This document shows positions 22,181 to 33,143 of a stretch of 64,000 bases of DNA, piece after piece (the first letter of the stretch is position 1; each line of letters begins with the position of its first letter). Origin of the DNA: Dipteris shenzhenensis (taxonomy: Eukaryota > Polypodiophyta > Polypodiopsida > Gleicheniales); NCBI GenBank assembly GCA_047967505.1, contig CM106539.1. One strand, written 5' to 3'. Below the pieces are notes generated by a model. That model did no database searches, had not been told where the DNA came from, and saw only the letters and a list, made by a program, of their open reading frames with translations. Made by a program: the position numbers and the translations under genes.

Positions 22181-23400
22181 ACTTAGCTCCCATGATCAAA
22201 AGACAGCTCCTTGGTGAATTTGAAACGAGGCTACAGCTCGTTGGGAACCAAATCGCAGCAAGGGAAGTCAATTTGCAGCACCCAGGAACAAATCACACTT
22301 CTTTGAGATTAATAAATGAAACCAAAATTTTTATTAAAGGCGATCTGTGATCTCAACTTTGAGACCCAGCGGAGCGGGTCTCTAGTCCATCGTAGATGGG
22401 TTAAGTTACTCGTCAGGTTCTCGATCATCCATGAGCAGAGTATAGCTAGAGTGGCAAATCCTTCAGTGGATAACCCATGACCATTGCTAGAATTTCAAGG
22501 CTTCCTTCCATTATGCTTGTCATAAATTCATAAAATCATACAAAAAGTTCATATTTTAATGGTCTTGGGTACTACTTCTACAAGCAATGTAAGGGCAATA
22601 GTTTGCAAATGGAATTAACTCCAATAGAACGTAATCTGTGATGCGCCCTTTGAATGAGACCTGATTTTTTCTGCCGATCCCTTTCCACAACCATTCCTAC
22701 ATATGATAGAATTTGTGGGATGCCTGACATCAGGTGTGCTTCATCACCAACCGGAACACTTAGCAGTTCACTAAGCAGGCTTCAACCAAGTACAAAGGTT
22801 CACATGCTGTTGCGAGAGTGGAGTAAAGTTTAAAAGGTGGTTGTGAGACATCAAAATCCGTAATTGATTCTATGGATGATATAGTAATAGCAACTTAATC
22901 TACTCTATAAAGGACAAAGGAGCCAAAGAAGATCAGTTGAGAGGAATTCTAGTAGCTTGTGGGGAGAATAGAGGACATATGTAAGGGCAAAGACCCACTT
23001 GAAGACAAGAAGCATGACTATATTGAAGATCAAGGCTTAATGTAAAAACTTGAGACTTGTATCTAAAAAGGGGGTGACCAAGAAAGGGCATGGACCATAA
23101 ACCTACCTACTCTAAGAGAAGGGAAATGATTATCAATTATGCTTGGGTCATTATGGAAAAGCATGCTACTTTACTATGAGCTGCAGGAATCCGTTTGGAG
23201 GCTGGAAATTATGAACAAACAAGAAAGAAGGGTTGGGCCCCTCTGAAGGTCTTGATTGCAATAGAATAACTTTCTACAATTGGCTCAATGAGGGAGTTTG
23301 AAGTTGAGTACAATTCTCAATACTACTTTTTTATAGACTAGGCCTAGCTTGTGCTTTTCCAAAAGCTAAACTTGCTTTCTAGCCGACAACAGGCTGCTTT
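22181..23400. other. No gene recognised
   Basis: Non-coding DNA between the copia relic and the Penelope-like fragment. It contains a perfect hairpin-forming repeat, GAGACCC at 22361-22367 and GGGTCTC at 22376-22382. A small set of aaaagct/agctttt words clusters at about 23355-23420. Confidence 0.5.
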
Positions 23401-23444
23401 TACAAAAGCTAGCTTTTATTGCTATTATCCATGAAGAAAGCACT

Positions 23445-24350
23445 GTTTTCCAATGGGGGTATCTTTTATGGGCTTTTGACTCTAGTGGGCTTTTGAGATT
23501 TGACAAAGATAGATGCAAAGTGCTAAAAGTTGAGAAAACAGCCTTATGCTTTGTCTTCTTGTGGCTAAAAAATAAAGATCATGACATAGGTTCTAAAAAG
23601 AAAAGATACACAAAGGTAGTAAGTGTGGAAGATGTTTGCTCTTCGATAGATTTTCTTTTAGATAATCTTTACTTCACAATAGGTGATTCTTTGTTTCAAC
23701 AAATTATAGGAATCCCCATGGGCACTAATTTTGCCGTCTTTTTAGCAAACTTTTATCTTTTCACTTATGAATTTGAGTTTATGCAACGTCTTATTTCTAT
23801 CAATACCTGCCCTATCGTTTTACATAAGCTTAGCCAAGTTAGGCGTTTTATAGACGATTTATTTGTACTAGATGTTCCTAACTTTCAAGACTTTATGTAC
23901 AAAGACGCTAATGCTTTTGGAGAAGGAATCTATCCTCGTGACTCTTGTGAACTGAACTGCACTTCAAGAGGGGATTCTTGTGTTTTCTTAGATCTTAGAA
24001 TTTCTCAATCTACCATAGGATTAGAGGTTGATATATACGATAAACATGAACAACTTGAATATAGTGGCTTACACATTATAAAAATGCCTCAAATTGACTC
24101 AAACATTTCTGATTTGGCAAAATATGGAGTCATTTCTTTCCAATTCCATAGATTTTTCCGCCTTTGTACAACTGACTCAATGTAGTAATTTGATCACTTT
24201 ACTATTACACAAGAGGTATAATCCAAGGAAAATAATGAAAAAAGTATGCACAATCTTAGATATGAAGTCTTTTATCTATGGTGTATCGGCCTTAGGTATG
24301 TTTAGAATGATTGAACATATATATAAAAACAAAAAGCGGGGAGCTGAATA
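23445..24350 (+). pseudogene. Penelope-like element reverse transcriptase, 5'-truncated and frameshifted
   Basis: One frame (open from before 23493 to 24185) carries features of Penelope-like RTs. These are VEDVCSSIDFLLDN and GDSLFQQIIGIPMGTN (palm motif B, residues 73-79 counted from 23493), then ANFYLFTYEFEF, and motif C as RFIDDLFVLD (118-127). FLDLRIS, SNISDLAKYG and QFHRFFRLC follow in the thumb region. A frameshift near 24180 moves the reading to a second frame with NLITLLLHKRYNPRKIMKKV, ending at a stop at 24348-24350. The fingers and motif A are missing upstream, so it cannot be active; 5' truncation fits target-primed retrotransposition. No GIY-YIG endonuclease follows the RT, compatible with an endonuclease-less member or the clade with the endonuclease at the N-terminus. 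The frame has no ATG start. Confidence 0.8.
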
Positions 24351-24360
24351 GCCCGTTTTT
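24331..24360 (+). other. Hairpin at the end of the Penelope-like RT frame
   Basis: AAAAAGCGGG and CCCGTTTTT flank an 11-base loop that contains the stop codon of the RT frame. The stem pairs fully apart from one bulged G. It could be a 3' RNA structure of the element; function unknown. Confidence 0.5.
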
Positions 24361-24483
24361 CTTTTAGTTTCAAAAGAGAGTTTGTTTGAGTATGCTTGTG
24401 CTTTCTAAGTTAGAAATGTATTTTTGACTCTTTGTAGGAAACAATACATAAGTGTAAATGACCATTTAGCTTTTTATGTTTTA

Positions 24484-24540
24484 AATAAGAGTGAGAGTGA
24501 GAGCGAGCGAGCGAGAGAGAGAGAGAGAGAGAGAGAGCGA
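24484..24540. repeat. (GA)n / (GAGC)n microsatellite
   Basis: Simple-sequence run of GAGTGAGA, GAGC and GA units downstream of the Penelope-like RT. Confidence 0.95.
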
Positions 24541-25224
24541 TATTCCAGTTTTTTGGAAGATTTTGTTTCTTGACTTGCTTGTTTATTTTTGCTTAGTCAC
24601 CTGCTTCCTTTCCTCTTTATTTCTTGTTTTCTTTCTCTATTGTTTATCTGAAGTATTTTAGTAAGCACTGGGTTTGCCCAAGAGACTCCGCGGGACTTTA
24701 GAAACCCAGTATAGCTGCTTATGCTTGGGCACTGATGACGACATAAGTGTTGCTTTGCTTGCTAAGTATGTCTTCCTTTTGTTTTTCTTAAAAGTTTTTG
24801 TTTACCTTTTTTTTCTTCTCTTTCATATTCTCTTTTATATTCTCTTTTATTTTATGTGTAGATTTTTTATCTTTAGAACAACAAAAAATCTAAAGTTGTA
24901 TGATTGGACTCATTCTAGTCTTACAAAGGTATATTTTGACTCTAGTGGGCCCTCCATAAAGTGGGGCACCATTTATTCTTGTGCTTTGGCTCTTGTGGGA
25001 CTTACTTTTTGGCACTAGCTCTTTGAATTTTGGGCCTTTTTGCACTCTTCTTGGTCCAATAAATATTTTTCCAACATTTCAATCGTGGAGGTTAGTCAAA
25101 TGCATGCATGCTAGTTCTTGGACTAATCCTATTTCCTTGTGAGCGTCCTCACAATTCTCTTTTATCAATGCAAAGCAAAGTAAATAAATCTTATTCTGAT
25201 TAACCATTGTCAACTTTCTTTCAT
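24541..25224. other. T-rich non-coding DNA with nested inverted repeats
   Basis: No gene. At 24662-24745 there are overlapping inverted repeats: ACTGGGTTT with AAACCCAGT, and TGCCCAAG with CTTGGGCA, followed by CTGATGA. GACATA and TATGTC follow just downstream. A 16-base phrase, TTTGACTCTAGTGGGC, is shared between about 23475 and 24937, on either side of the RT frame. Confidence 0.5.
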
Positions 25225-27440
25225 CGAAGTCAATCTAACAAAGATTCTTCTTTATTTCTTGGGAGAAGCACCAATTGGTGACATCCCCTCAGCTTCTGAT
25301 CAATTGCCATCAACTGAAAAGTTTCTTGATATAATTGTAAGACTTGAGGATACTCCGAGAAGAACTCCTCATCTACCCTTGGCATCAAGTGCTGAATAGT
25401 TTCGGGTAACCTTGCCTCTAGGTCATTTCTTCTGTGTGTGATACACAATCTGTTCTGGTTTGGAGAATCTCCTCCATCTCTCCCACCTTTGGTGACTCTT
25501 CTTGAGCCGGTTCTGTGGGTCATGGTCCTTGGTACTTCTTTAGAAGACTCATGTGAAAAACATTGTGAATTCCAAGTCTTTGGTAACTCTAGTTGCTATG
25601 CAACTGCATTTATGGGATCACAAATCCGGAATGGCCCATAGTATCTATGATGTAGCTTTGGGTATGCCTTTCCTTCTCTTGTAGTGCTAGCCTTCGTCAT
25701 GGCTGAGTCTGCCCTTCACTCAGTAATAAGACTTTGTATAAATGGATGCTCAAGTATGTGTGGGTGTGTGGATTTGTATGTGTGAGAGCATATGTTTATA
25801 CTATGGTCATACACCCACTTTTGGACACTGATGACGTCAGTGGGGATGTCATAGTAGCTAGTCCTTGCTATGCGTGATGGAGTTTATGGTTTTTAAACGT
25901 ATGAGTGACTATCATGAGATTGAAACTGCAATATGCTGTGTTTTTAGAGGATGTGTTTGGGCATGTCCCTGGACTCATCTCCTTTTCTTTTCCTTTCATC
26001 TTTCTAAGTCTGGCTTTCTCAAATTTAAGGAGTATCCAATCTCCTTCTTGGAGGTTCATCTCCCTCCCATGCTTTTTTGGTAGCTTTCTTTTGCTTTTGG
26101 TGTGACCCTTCGATTGCTGTCCAAACCTGAGAGAAGGCTGTATTGAGGCCCGAACATACTGGTCAGCTGTAAATATCTCATCCTGGTAGAACCACCTTCC
26201 CATATATTACTGCAAAAGGGAGTGGTATTATTGTTTGCAAATTCCACTAGTGGGAGGTACTTTTCCCACTCAGACTTTTGTTCGGACACATACATTCTAA
26301 AAGGTCTAGCACCATGGAATTATCATTCTCTCCTTGACTGTCTGTTTGAGGGTGAATGAAGATGAGAACTCCAATTTCGTACCCATATTATCAAAAAGTG
26401 CTCTTCAGAATAAACTGGTCATTCTTGGATCTCTTTCACTTTCTATTGACTTAAGCATCCCATGTTGCTTGTAGATCTGTGCCATAAACCATTGGCCATG
26501 TGGTCTGCTTTGATAGTCTTCTTGACTGGAATGAATTGATCTTGCTTGCTAAATCTATCAATTATGGTCCATATCCCATCATTTTCGTTCTTTGATCGTG
26601 GAAATCAAAGATCTGGAACAACAAGGATCGGCTTGGTTGTTAAGTTGTCCTTTGCCACTCTCCCCACAAGAGTGCGGATTTCTTGGTCAAATCATGCAAT
26701 AGGGTTGCTGTATCAGCAAAGTGCTTGATGGTATCGTCTATAGTAGGAACAAAGTCCCAAGAAACCGCATACTTCATGTATTGAATTGAGTTCGGGCCAT
26801 TCCTATAAACTTGGTGTGATCCATCCGAATCCCCTCCTTGGAGATGATATGACCAAGATAGTGAATCTCGTCTAGAAAGGACTCACTCTCTTTGCCGTTG
26901 ATGTAAAGTTTGTTATTCCAAAGCTCTTGGAAGACTGTAGCGATATGCCTCTTATGTTCTTCAGAGATGGAGAATACTACAATATCATGAAAGAAGCAAT
27001 TGCAAATTGCCTGTAGGGCCTGAAAAGCAGATCCATTTGATTGAAAGTGCTTGGTGCATTTGTTAAGCCAAAAGGCATGACTAGGAACTCATATAAGCCA
27101 AATGTTGTTTGGAAGGCTGTGTTAAGGATGGATTCTTATTTGATGATACCCACTCTTCAAATCAATCCTGCTGAAAATCGTGGCCCCTTTCAACATATCT
27201 AGAATGTCATCTTTGTGAGGAATTGGAAACATGTTCTTAATGGTCATCTTGTTGAGAGCTTTGCAATCTACACATGTTTGATACGACCCATCCTTTTTCT
27301 AGACTAGCAACACTGGGGAGCAAAAAGGAGAAGAACTGGGTCGAATGAGCCCTTTGGACAGCAAGTCCTGTATCTATGCCATGATTTCCTCGGTTTAGGG
27401 CTGCACTCTCCCGATAGGGTTGATGATTTGTGCATTATGA
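25225..27440 (-). pseudogene. Ty3/gypsy pol relic (RT and integrase)
   Basis: On the minus strand from about 27440 down, frames give LLSKGLIRPSSSPFCSPVLL, then KKDGS and [14 protein letters not shown] (RT start), [20 protein letters not shown] (motif A), and [25 protein letters not shown] (RT core, in short frames). After a gap follow MYVSEQKSEWEKYLPLVEFANNNT and EGDWILLKFEKARLRKMKGKEK (integrase C-terminal part). At about 25660-25520 comes YYGPFRICDPINAVA with LELPKTWN, the tail before a chromodomain. RNase H and the integrase catalytic core are mostly lost. The order RT then integrase and the sequence type indicate a chromovirus-like gypsy. Many stops and frameshifts; inactive. A 0.3-kb insertion splits the integrase tail. 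Confidence 0.82.
25678..25978. mobile_element. Approx. 300-bp insertion in the gypsy integrase
   Basis: The integrase reading KMKGKEK breaks at about 25980 and resumes at about 25675. The edges carry a similar short word (AAGAAAAGGA and AAGAGAAGGA on the minus strand), a possible target duplication. About 100 bp at its higher-coordinate end matches the insert at 19659-19767. The size and the truncated sister copy suggest a SINE-like or LINE-tail family. No convincing Pol III A and B boxes were seen. Confidence 0.5.
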
Positions 27441-27459
27441 TGAGAATTGGTGCTCTCAT

Positions 27460-27741
27460 GTGGGATCCATGGGCATCGTTGCGAGGGAGCGGTGTTCCAA
27501 CATCCGGAACGTTTGGAACACCGTTTCGGGAAGCAAGGCGGAACCAAAACGCCCAAAAAGAAAAGTAAAATGTCATTTCTTTCATTTTCTAGCATAGTTT
27601 TATGTCATATGATGATGTGTCATGTATGACGTGGCGTTCCAGCTCCCATTCTCTCGTTCCCCCATCCCAGAACGTTTTCGTTCCGGCACCCAAATTTTCG
27701 GAATGTTCCCGTTCTTCGTAACTGTGTCCATGGGACCCCAC
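27460..27741. mobile_element. Inverted-repeat element (MITE/foldback), 282 bp
   Basis: The left end reads GTGGGATCCATGGGCATCG. The reverse complement of the right end reads GTGGGGTCCCATGGACACAG. The similarity continues inward for about 34 bases. Inside, GGAACG/CGTTCC words are frequent in both orientations, so the element could fold on itself. No coding capacity. A target duplication could not be fixed, so the superfamily is unassigned. It sits directly at the point where the gypsy RT relic breaks off. Confidence 0.6.
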
Positions 27742-28428
27742 CACGCATTGCATGTTGTTTGAAAGCTCTTGATGCAAACACAGCCAAGATTGTAAAGTAC
27801 ACAAAGAGATATTACAAGAACTAAGTGGCTGCCCATATAGAAAGCATACATACATACAAGAGGAAAAAGTCATAATTGGTCTTGACATTGTTTTTGCTAA
27901 CTACTCATTGGTGTTGCGCCAAACAAGTTTGGTCCCTGTATACTGCAGATTGCATCTTTTCTTGTATTAAACATGATATGCTTCTATGTCCTTGATGCAA
28001 GTGTTGAAGACATGTTCCTTGCCAGTTGTATACAGCTAGCATTATTTGAATAAAAGCAAGAGGGGTCTTGTTGCGGAAACTCTAGTTTGTTGAGTCGACG
28101 CCTTAGCCGTAGTGCTTCAGATGTAGCCTTTGATTCTACATTGCTATATGTCCATGACCTTAAGACACCTGAGTACGTATTTGGGATGTAGCCTTTGATT
28201 CTACATTGCTATATGTCCATGACCTTAAGATACCTGAGTATGTATTTGGCAAGCCATGAAGGGACATGATGCTTCGATTATGTATGAAATGTCTATTTTG
28301 TTGATTGTCAGGTTTATGAACCCAACAAATAATGGATCTTACAACTTCCTATAAGTCTCTTAGATTGGCATTCATGCTAACAACTTACTGATAGGATCTA
28401 CTGGAGTTGCGTAAGGTATCGAATGCTT
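27742..28428. repeat. Non-coding DNA with a 66-bp tandem duplication
   Basis: The block starting gatgtagcctttgattctac at 28119 is repeated from 28185, an offset of 66 bp, with only a few differences (acacctgagtacg versus atacctgagtatg). The second copy ends at about 28250. No gene in the rest. Confidence 0.8.
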
Positions 28429-28429
28429 T

Positions 28430-28898
28430 GGAGATCATTATCGAGGGCAGAAATGCAGCAGCAAGCCTAAAGAATCTACGTCAGCATAGAGTGTTCTTGC
28501 AGGGCAGGAATCCAGAATGTCAGAGCATAACTTTGTAGGAGTGCTCAGCCTTGGAGCAGCTACTGAAGCCTACACAAGCGCGCGTGGCAAAGAGGAAGAG
28601 TTTCCTACAGAGGGTGCAGCAAAACATTGCTGTTTTGGTACCTTACCTCAGAGATTGTTTCCAGAGGTGTTGGTACATTGGAGGGAAGTTTTTGCACTTA
28701 AGATTCTATTTATATCTTTCTGTTTTGGCTATACATCTGAGTACTCTTTCAGATCTGGATGTTCTTTTACTTTCAAGTAAAGCCCATGTGTTTGAGTTGT
28801 GTCCCACACATATTATTATCTTGTGATCTCGGGGTTCATCTCTCATTGTGGAGTAGTGTTGGCCCTAAGCAAGCATCCTACCTCTACGTTTTCTAATA
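28430..28898 (+). repeat. 5' LTR, partial
   Basis: Homologous to 31335-31430 at its start; it ends CGTTTTCTAATA just before the primer site. That end matches the inverted LTR-like segment at 9651 (CGTTTTCTAACA on its strand). Its upstream half is missing. Confidence 0.6.
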
Positions 28899-28910
28899 TG
28901 GTATCAGAGC
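28899..28910 (+). promoter_or_regulatory. Primer binding site
   Basis: TGGTATCAGAGC, identical to the initiator tRNA-Met-type site of the other copia elements in this window. Confidence 0.85.
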
Positions 28911-29100
28911 CAAAGAATATCATCTAGGCTTAGCCTTGCTCATGACACAATGCCCAGGAGATTGAAGACCAGGAACCTTCTTCAAATTGAAGGGTGGCGT
29001 CCTTGCCGAGGAGGAATGAGCTCTCACATTTAGAAGTATTTGTGTGACTTGCACTTAGTGCAGGATAGGCCAGCATACTTCCGGTCATCTACACCAGGCC

Positions 29101-29910
29101 ATGGGATCCAACCCATTCATTCCAAACTTCGGAGAGTCAAGGAAGCTGGCCAGAAGCAACTATCCCATCTGGAAAGTTAAGCTTCGGAGCCATATGGGAG
29201 ATCTAGGAGGTGACGGAAGGTGCGGATCCAAAACCTGTTAATATGCTAGATGCCTCGTGGAAGGTCATTATCCTGGATGATCATTCAACCACCAATGGAG
29301 AAAGAGTGGACCAATTAGGTAATCAAGCGGCTGATCCAGACAATTGATGGAATAAAAACTGATCATATGCGCAACTGTTTGACAAACAAATAACAAAGGA
29401 GGCTGTAGGAAGCTCTGAACCAAAGACAACATTGTTCACCTTTGAAAACAAGCACTCGACGCTCAAAAATACCAAGAACAGATCAACTAGAAGACTAGTG
29501 AGGATAAAGATTCTTTGAGATAAACTCAGAGCAATGGGTCACAAGGTGGGCAGTAACCAATTAGCCATGCTGCTGGTCAGTAAGCCTGCGAGGAGCTACT
29601 GAGTGTTGGTGATGACTGTTACCGTTGGAGAACGAATGAGGCCTCTCACAAATGAGGAGCTGGGTCGGTTCTTGCTTAGGAAGAAGCTCAAATGAAGCTG
29701 TACGACAGGAAGGATGAGGATGATGGCGACGAGAAGGCATAGCGAAGACCAAAGGTGCCAAATGGAAGCCATAGAAAAAGAAAGATGCCAAGGGTGAGAT
29801 GAGGACGCTTCTGATGGTGACAAGAAGAAAAAGAGAGAGCCAAAAGAAGCACTTTTATAATGACACACTTAGACATTTTGCTAAGGATTGCGCAAGAAGA
29901 AGGTGAGCCA
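29101..29910 (+). pseudogene. Copia gag relic
   Basis: The plus frame from the ATG at 29101 reads NPFIPNF then SNYPIWKVKLRSHMGDL, the N-terminal copia gag signature (SNYPIWKVKM). Later text in shifted frames includes DASWKVI. Near 29857-29905 there is a remnant of the zinc knuckle, reading YNDTLRHFAKDC, in which only the last half (H-AKDC) is kept. Many stops; inactive. Confidence 0.65.
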
Positions 29911-30770
29911 AGCGAAGAGGGAGGACCAGTCGGAGCTGGTATCAACCAATGTAATTAAGAGGAGCTGTTCTTAGTGTTGACACCATGTCCCAGCGAGAAG
30001 CATGTGCATAGACTTACAGAAAGGCGGGGATGAACATGTTACTTCTGGGAGGTATCTAGCTTGCTCCAGTGGCAAGCATCACTAGGCTGAATATCCAGGG
30101 TATTTGCTTTCATGATGTTTTTCTGGAGATTTCAAGCAGATTGGTTTGGGACCAATGTTGATATAGCTCAATGGAGAGTGGCGGGTGAAGCCTTCTGTAC
30201 AGATAGAGGGGGATCTCTCAATGGGGAATTTTTTGACGACTACTGCAAGATTGCCCTTGAGATTAGGGGCAAAGCCTTCAACAAGGGGCCAAACGATGAT
30301 TAGGGGCAAAGCCTTTATTGTGGAGACGAAGGATGCAGAGGCAGGTGATAGACTTACTCCAGAGTTGGCTGGAGGGATTCTTACCGGTGGGGATCTACGT
30401 GTACCAGCCACTAGGATCTCACTACGCGGTGATCATCGACCAAGATGCGGATGGCACAGGTGGGATGTCAGAAAATAGGCCCAGGATCTTTGGTACCTTG
30501 CAGGGTTTGGTCGGTCCCTATCTTCTGACGGGGACTATTGGACAGTGTTGTTGGTGCCTTGGGTCACTGAAAAGACCAGATTGTTTGTGACTTGGACTCG
30601 TACATTCTCTGGACCCGGTTTGTTCAAGAGCAATGCATGGAAGTTTCTAGGGATATTGGAGGTGTGAGATTCAGGACCAGAGAAAGAAGGCATCCTCGTC
30701 CTGAGTGCTCCTGCAAAGAAGCTGCCTATCAGTTCTTTGATAGAGTTGATGTTGGGCCACCTTGTGTCAT

Positions 30771-31430
30771 TACAAGGGGGTATTGAAGAAATAGGATCAA
30801 TGCCCCCCACTTTTAGCGCGCAAATGAGAAGAGCTGGGTTGAAGGACGTGTAGGAGGAAGGGATGAGGCTGCCATGTGGGCAGCAATATTGATGCCACAT
30901 GGGTAGCACCTAGATTCATTGCAAGGGCATGGATGTTGTGACTTGTATAGCAGCAGTAATGCAGGTGTAGGAGCTAGCATCTGGTCAGCAGGTCAGCAGG
31001 CCTGGTTGGCAGTACTGCAAGCCTGGGTTGGTGCTGCAGAATGTGCACAAGGTCTGGAGAAAGTGCAATGACTACAGCAGAGCTGGAACAAGAACACAGG
31101 ACAGGTGCCTGCAGACAGAGGCTTAAATAGGCTGGCAGGGTTGGCGGAATAGACAGTAGATAGACTGGGTCAGCCCAGTCTGTGGGCTGCTTGGTTTGCT
31201 GACAGACTGGTTGGCCAGTCTTTAGGGGGCATCCAGCCCCTATAAAAGGCCTCCCCAGGAGGTATTTTAGGTATTCAGCAGAGGTACTCCTGAGCGTACC
31301 TCTTGCACACTCCAGCCTACTCTACAGGAGAACATTGTGGGGGGCAGAAATGCAGCAGCAAGCCTAAAGGTTCTACATCAGCATAGAGTGTTCTTGCCGG
31401 GAAGAAGTCCGGAATGTTCGCGGCATACCT
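30771..31430 (+). repeat. 3' LTR-like segment, GC-rich, with TATA box
   Basis: Starts around GGTATTGAAGAAATAGGATCAATG and resembles the starts of the LTRs at 20272 and about 10.6 kb (AAATGAGAAGAGC block). It has a TATA box at 31241-31247 in the context CCCCTATAAAAGGCC. Its last 85 bp match the beginning of 28430-28898. The homology fades near 31430, so its true end is not resolved. Confidence 0.55.
31241..31247 (+). promoter_or_regulatory. Predicted LTR TATA box
   Basis: TATAAAA flanked by C-rich and G-rich sequence, at an equivalent place to the box at 20810 in the solo LTR. Confidence 0.55.
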
Positions 31431-31433
31431 AGG

Positions 31434-31646
31434 TGCACACCTACATTCTATTTTCCAACAGACAGATTCTCATCCACTTGTTCCCCTTGGGATCTACGAA
31501 CAAAATGGAACTTGTCAGACTACCAAAGTGCATATATTATTTGATGCAGTCGCCTATTATTTGGTGGGTCTGTTTCTGCCCCTCCACTATCTTGTGAAGC
31601 ATGCACACTCCTTGCTCTGGAGTCTCCTCAGCATCCCCCTTTGCTA
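31434..31646 (+). pseudogene. Possible copia integrase remnant
   Basis: A frame reads LGIYEQNGTC, then about 50 residues ending LLSIPLC. The EQNGT phrase resembles the PQQNGVAER block of copia integrase and the later length and leucine pattern are compatible. The match is weak; it may be chance. Confidence 0.25.
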
Positions 31647-31649
31647 GCG

Positions 31650-33143
31650 GCTCCCTAGGTTTGGCACACGGTCTACAACAAGAATCTCCAATCTCATGCA
31701 CCCAGGAGTCTTTGGGGTGTTCAAACGAGTGTTATTGATAGTAGTTCTATGTTCTTGAAGACCACATCATTATACACCACATCCTTTCACATGAGGCGTC
31801 AAATGCCAATGCAGTCAATTCTCCCCCTTTGTTTGTCATGATGGTCTTCACCAGTTGCGGCCTTGTACATGCATTTTTTTCTTTATCCTTAGTGCAATAA
31901 TCATCCCCAAGTCTTTGGATGTAATGACAACCTTCTGGTCATTGTACATACCTGTTATACAAGTCTAGTAAGAAGCACAATCTCAATGATAGGCAACTAC
32001 ACACATGCATTCATCTCTTGATAGGGATAGGAGCTCGTGGATGCATTGTGATGCCACCTATACTCGGTGGTCAATTGCTATTTTGATGAACCCTTAGTAA
32101 TGATCACTATCTTGTCTCCTAGTTTCCTAACCCAAGACATCCCCTTTAGCGATAATGTTACTCCGCACTATTATTGGTGTAACATTTACTCCCCCTTGAG
32201 AAGATTGACGTATAGAAAAGTGTCTTTTAAATAGCACAAATTCTTATATCTATTGTTATGCTCTTGTGTATTTCTGATAGCAGTAGTATGCAAACAAAGG
32301 TGATGACTTAGTGCCCAACAGTGATTGGTACAATAATGGAATACGCAGAGAATCTATGGGGTGGACCACTTTTTAGTGCTGATTAGCAATGTAATAGCAC
32401 TTTTAAAAAGCACACATCTCTCTACATGAGTATTTTGTGCATAGCGCTTATGGAGCATTTATATATATATAAGAATAAATGGCATCTCCACATACATGAT
32501 AATTTATGTCTACATGTTGGAAGACACTTAATAGCAACTTATAAATGGCATTGTCCTCGACATTGCTTGTGGTTCCACCTATTCATGCTTTCCTATTACA
32601 CGAAAACTAACATAGGAATACATTAATCCTATAGCACATCAAGATTGTTGAACGTCAAATATGGGTTCAAAATGAATATAACATAGCAATTATGAAGATA
32701 AACCCACTCACATTACAATAGAGACATTATGAATGGCAAGTGAGGAATTATGAATGCTCACTTGTTTACAACAAGAAGAGAAATTGTGATTTTGACTAAA
32801 AGGAAAGGTAGCTATGAAACCTCACTTTTAAAAGATTGGTTTTGGATCCATTCAATAGCCATACAAAACAAAAAAGGGAACTTGCGTAGCAATCAAGTAT
32901 TGTTTGGGATTCTATCTTATCCATCACTTTCTCTAATATAGGTTTATGGACAAGAGAAAGAATTGTCACTCAAGTAGAGAGAAATGCTACATGATTATGT
33001 GGGCATTTCATGTGAATTTTAGTTTAGCAATTATCATGGAAACATGGTACAATTGAAAGGGTAGTGCCATTGTAAGCCCAGAAGAAGCAGAGGTATTGGA
33101 AGAGGGGATAGAAGGATAGTACCAAATGAAAATGTAGGCGTAC
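31650..33143. other. No gene recognised
   Basis: Non-coding, AT-rich. Short frames without motifs on both strands. A small (TA)n run lies near 32461-32470. Confidence 0.5.

Larger units (their letters stand above)
28430..31430 (+). mobile_element. LTR-retrotransposon relic with gag remnant
   Basis: The right part of an LTR (28430-28898) is followed by a tRNA-Met primer site, a gag remnant, unrecognised decayed sequence, and a second LTR-like segment from about 30771. The two LTR parts share the run ggcagaaatgcagcagcaag and about 80 following bases (28444 and 31347). No protease, integrase or RT was recognised between 29950 and 30770, so the internal region is heavily deleted. The family is probably copia, from the gag type and primer site. 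Confidence 0.6.

Noticed and set aside
24700-24760. Hammerhead ribozyme
   Set aside because: CTGATGA and GAAAC are present, but the stems needed around them do not pair well in any permutation I tried by hand.
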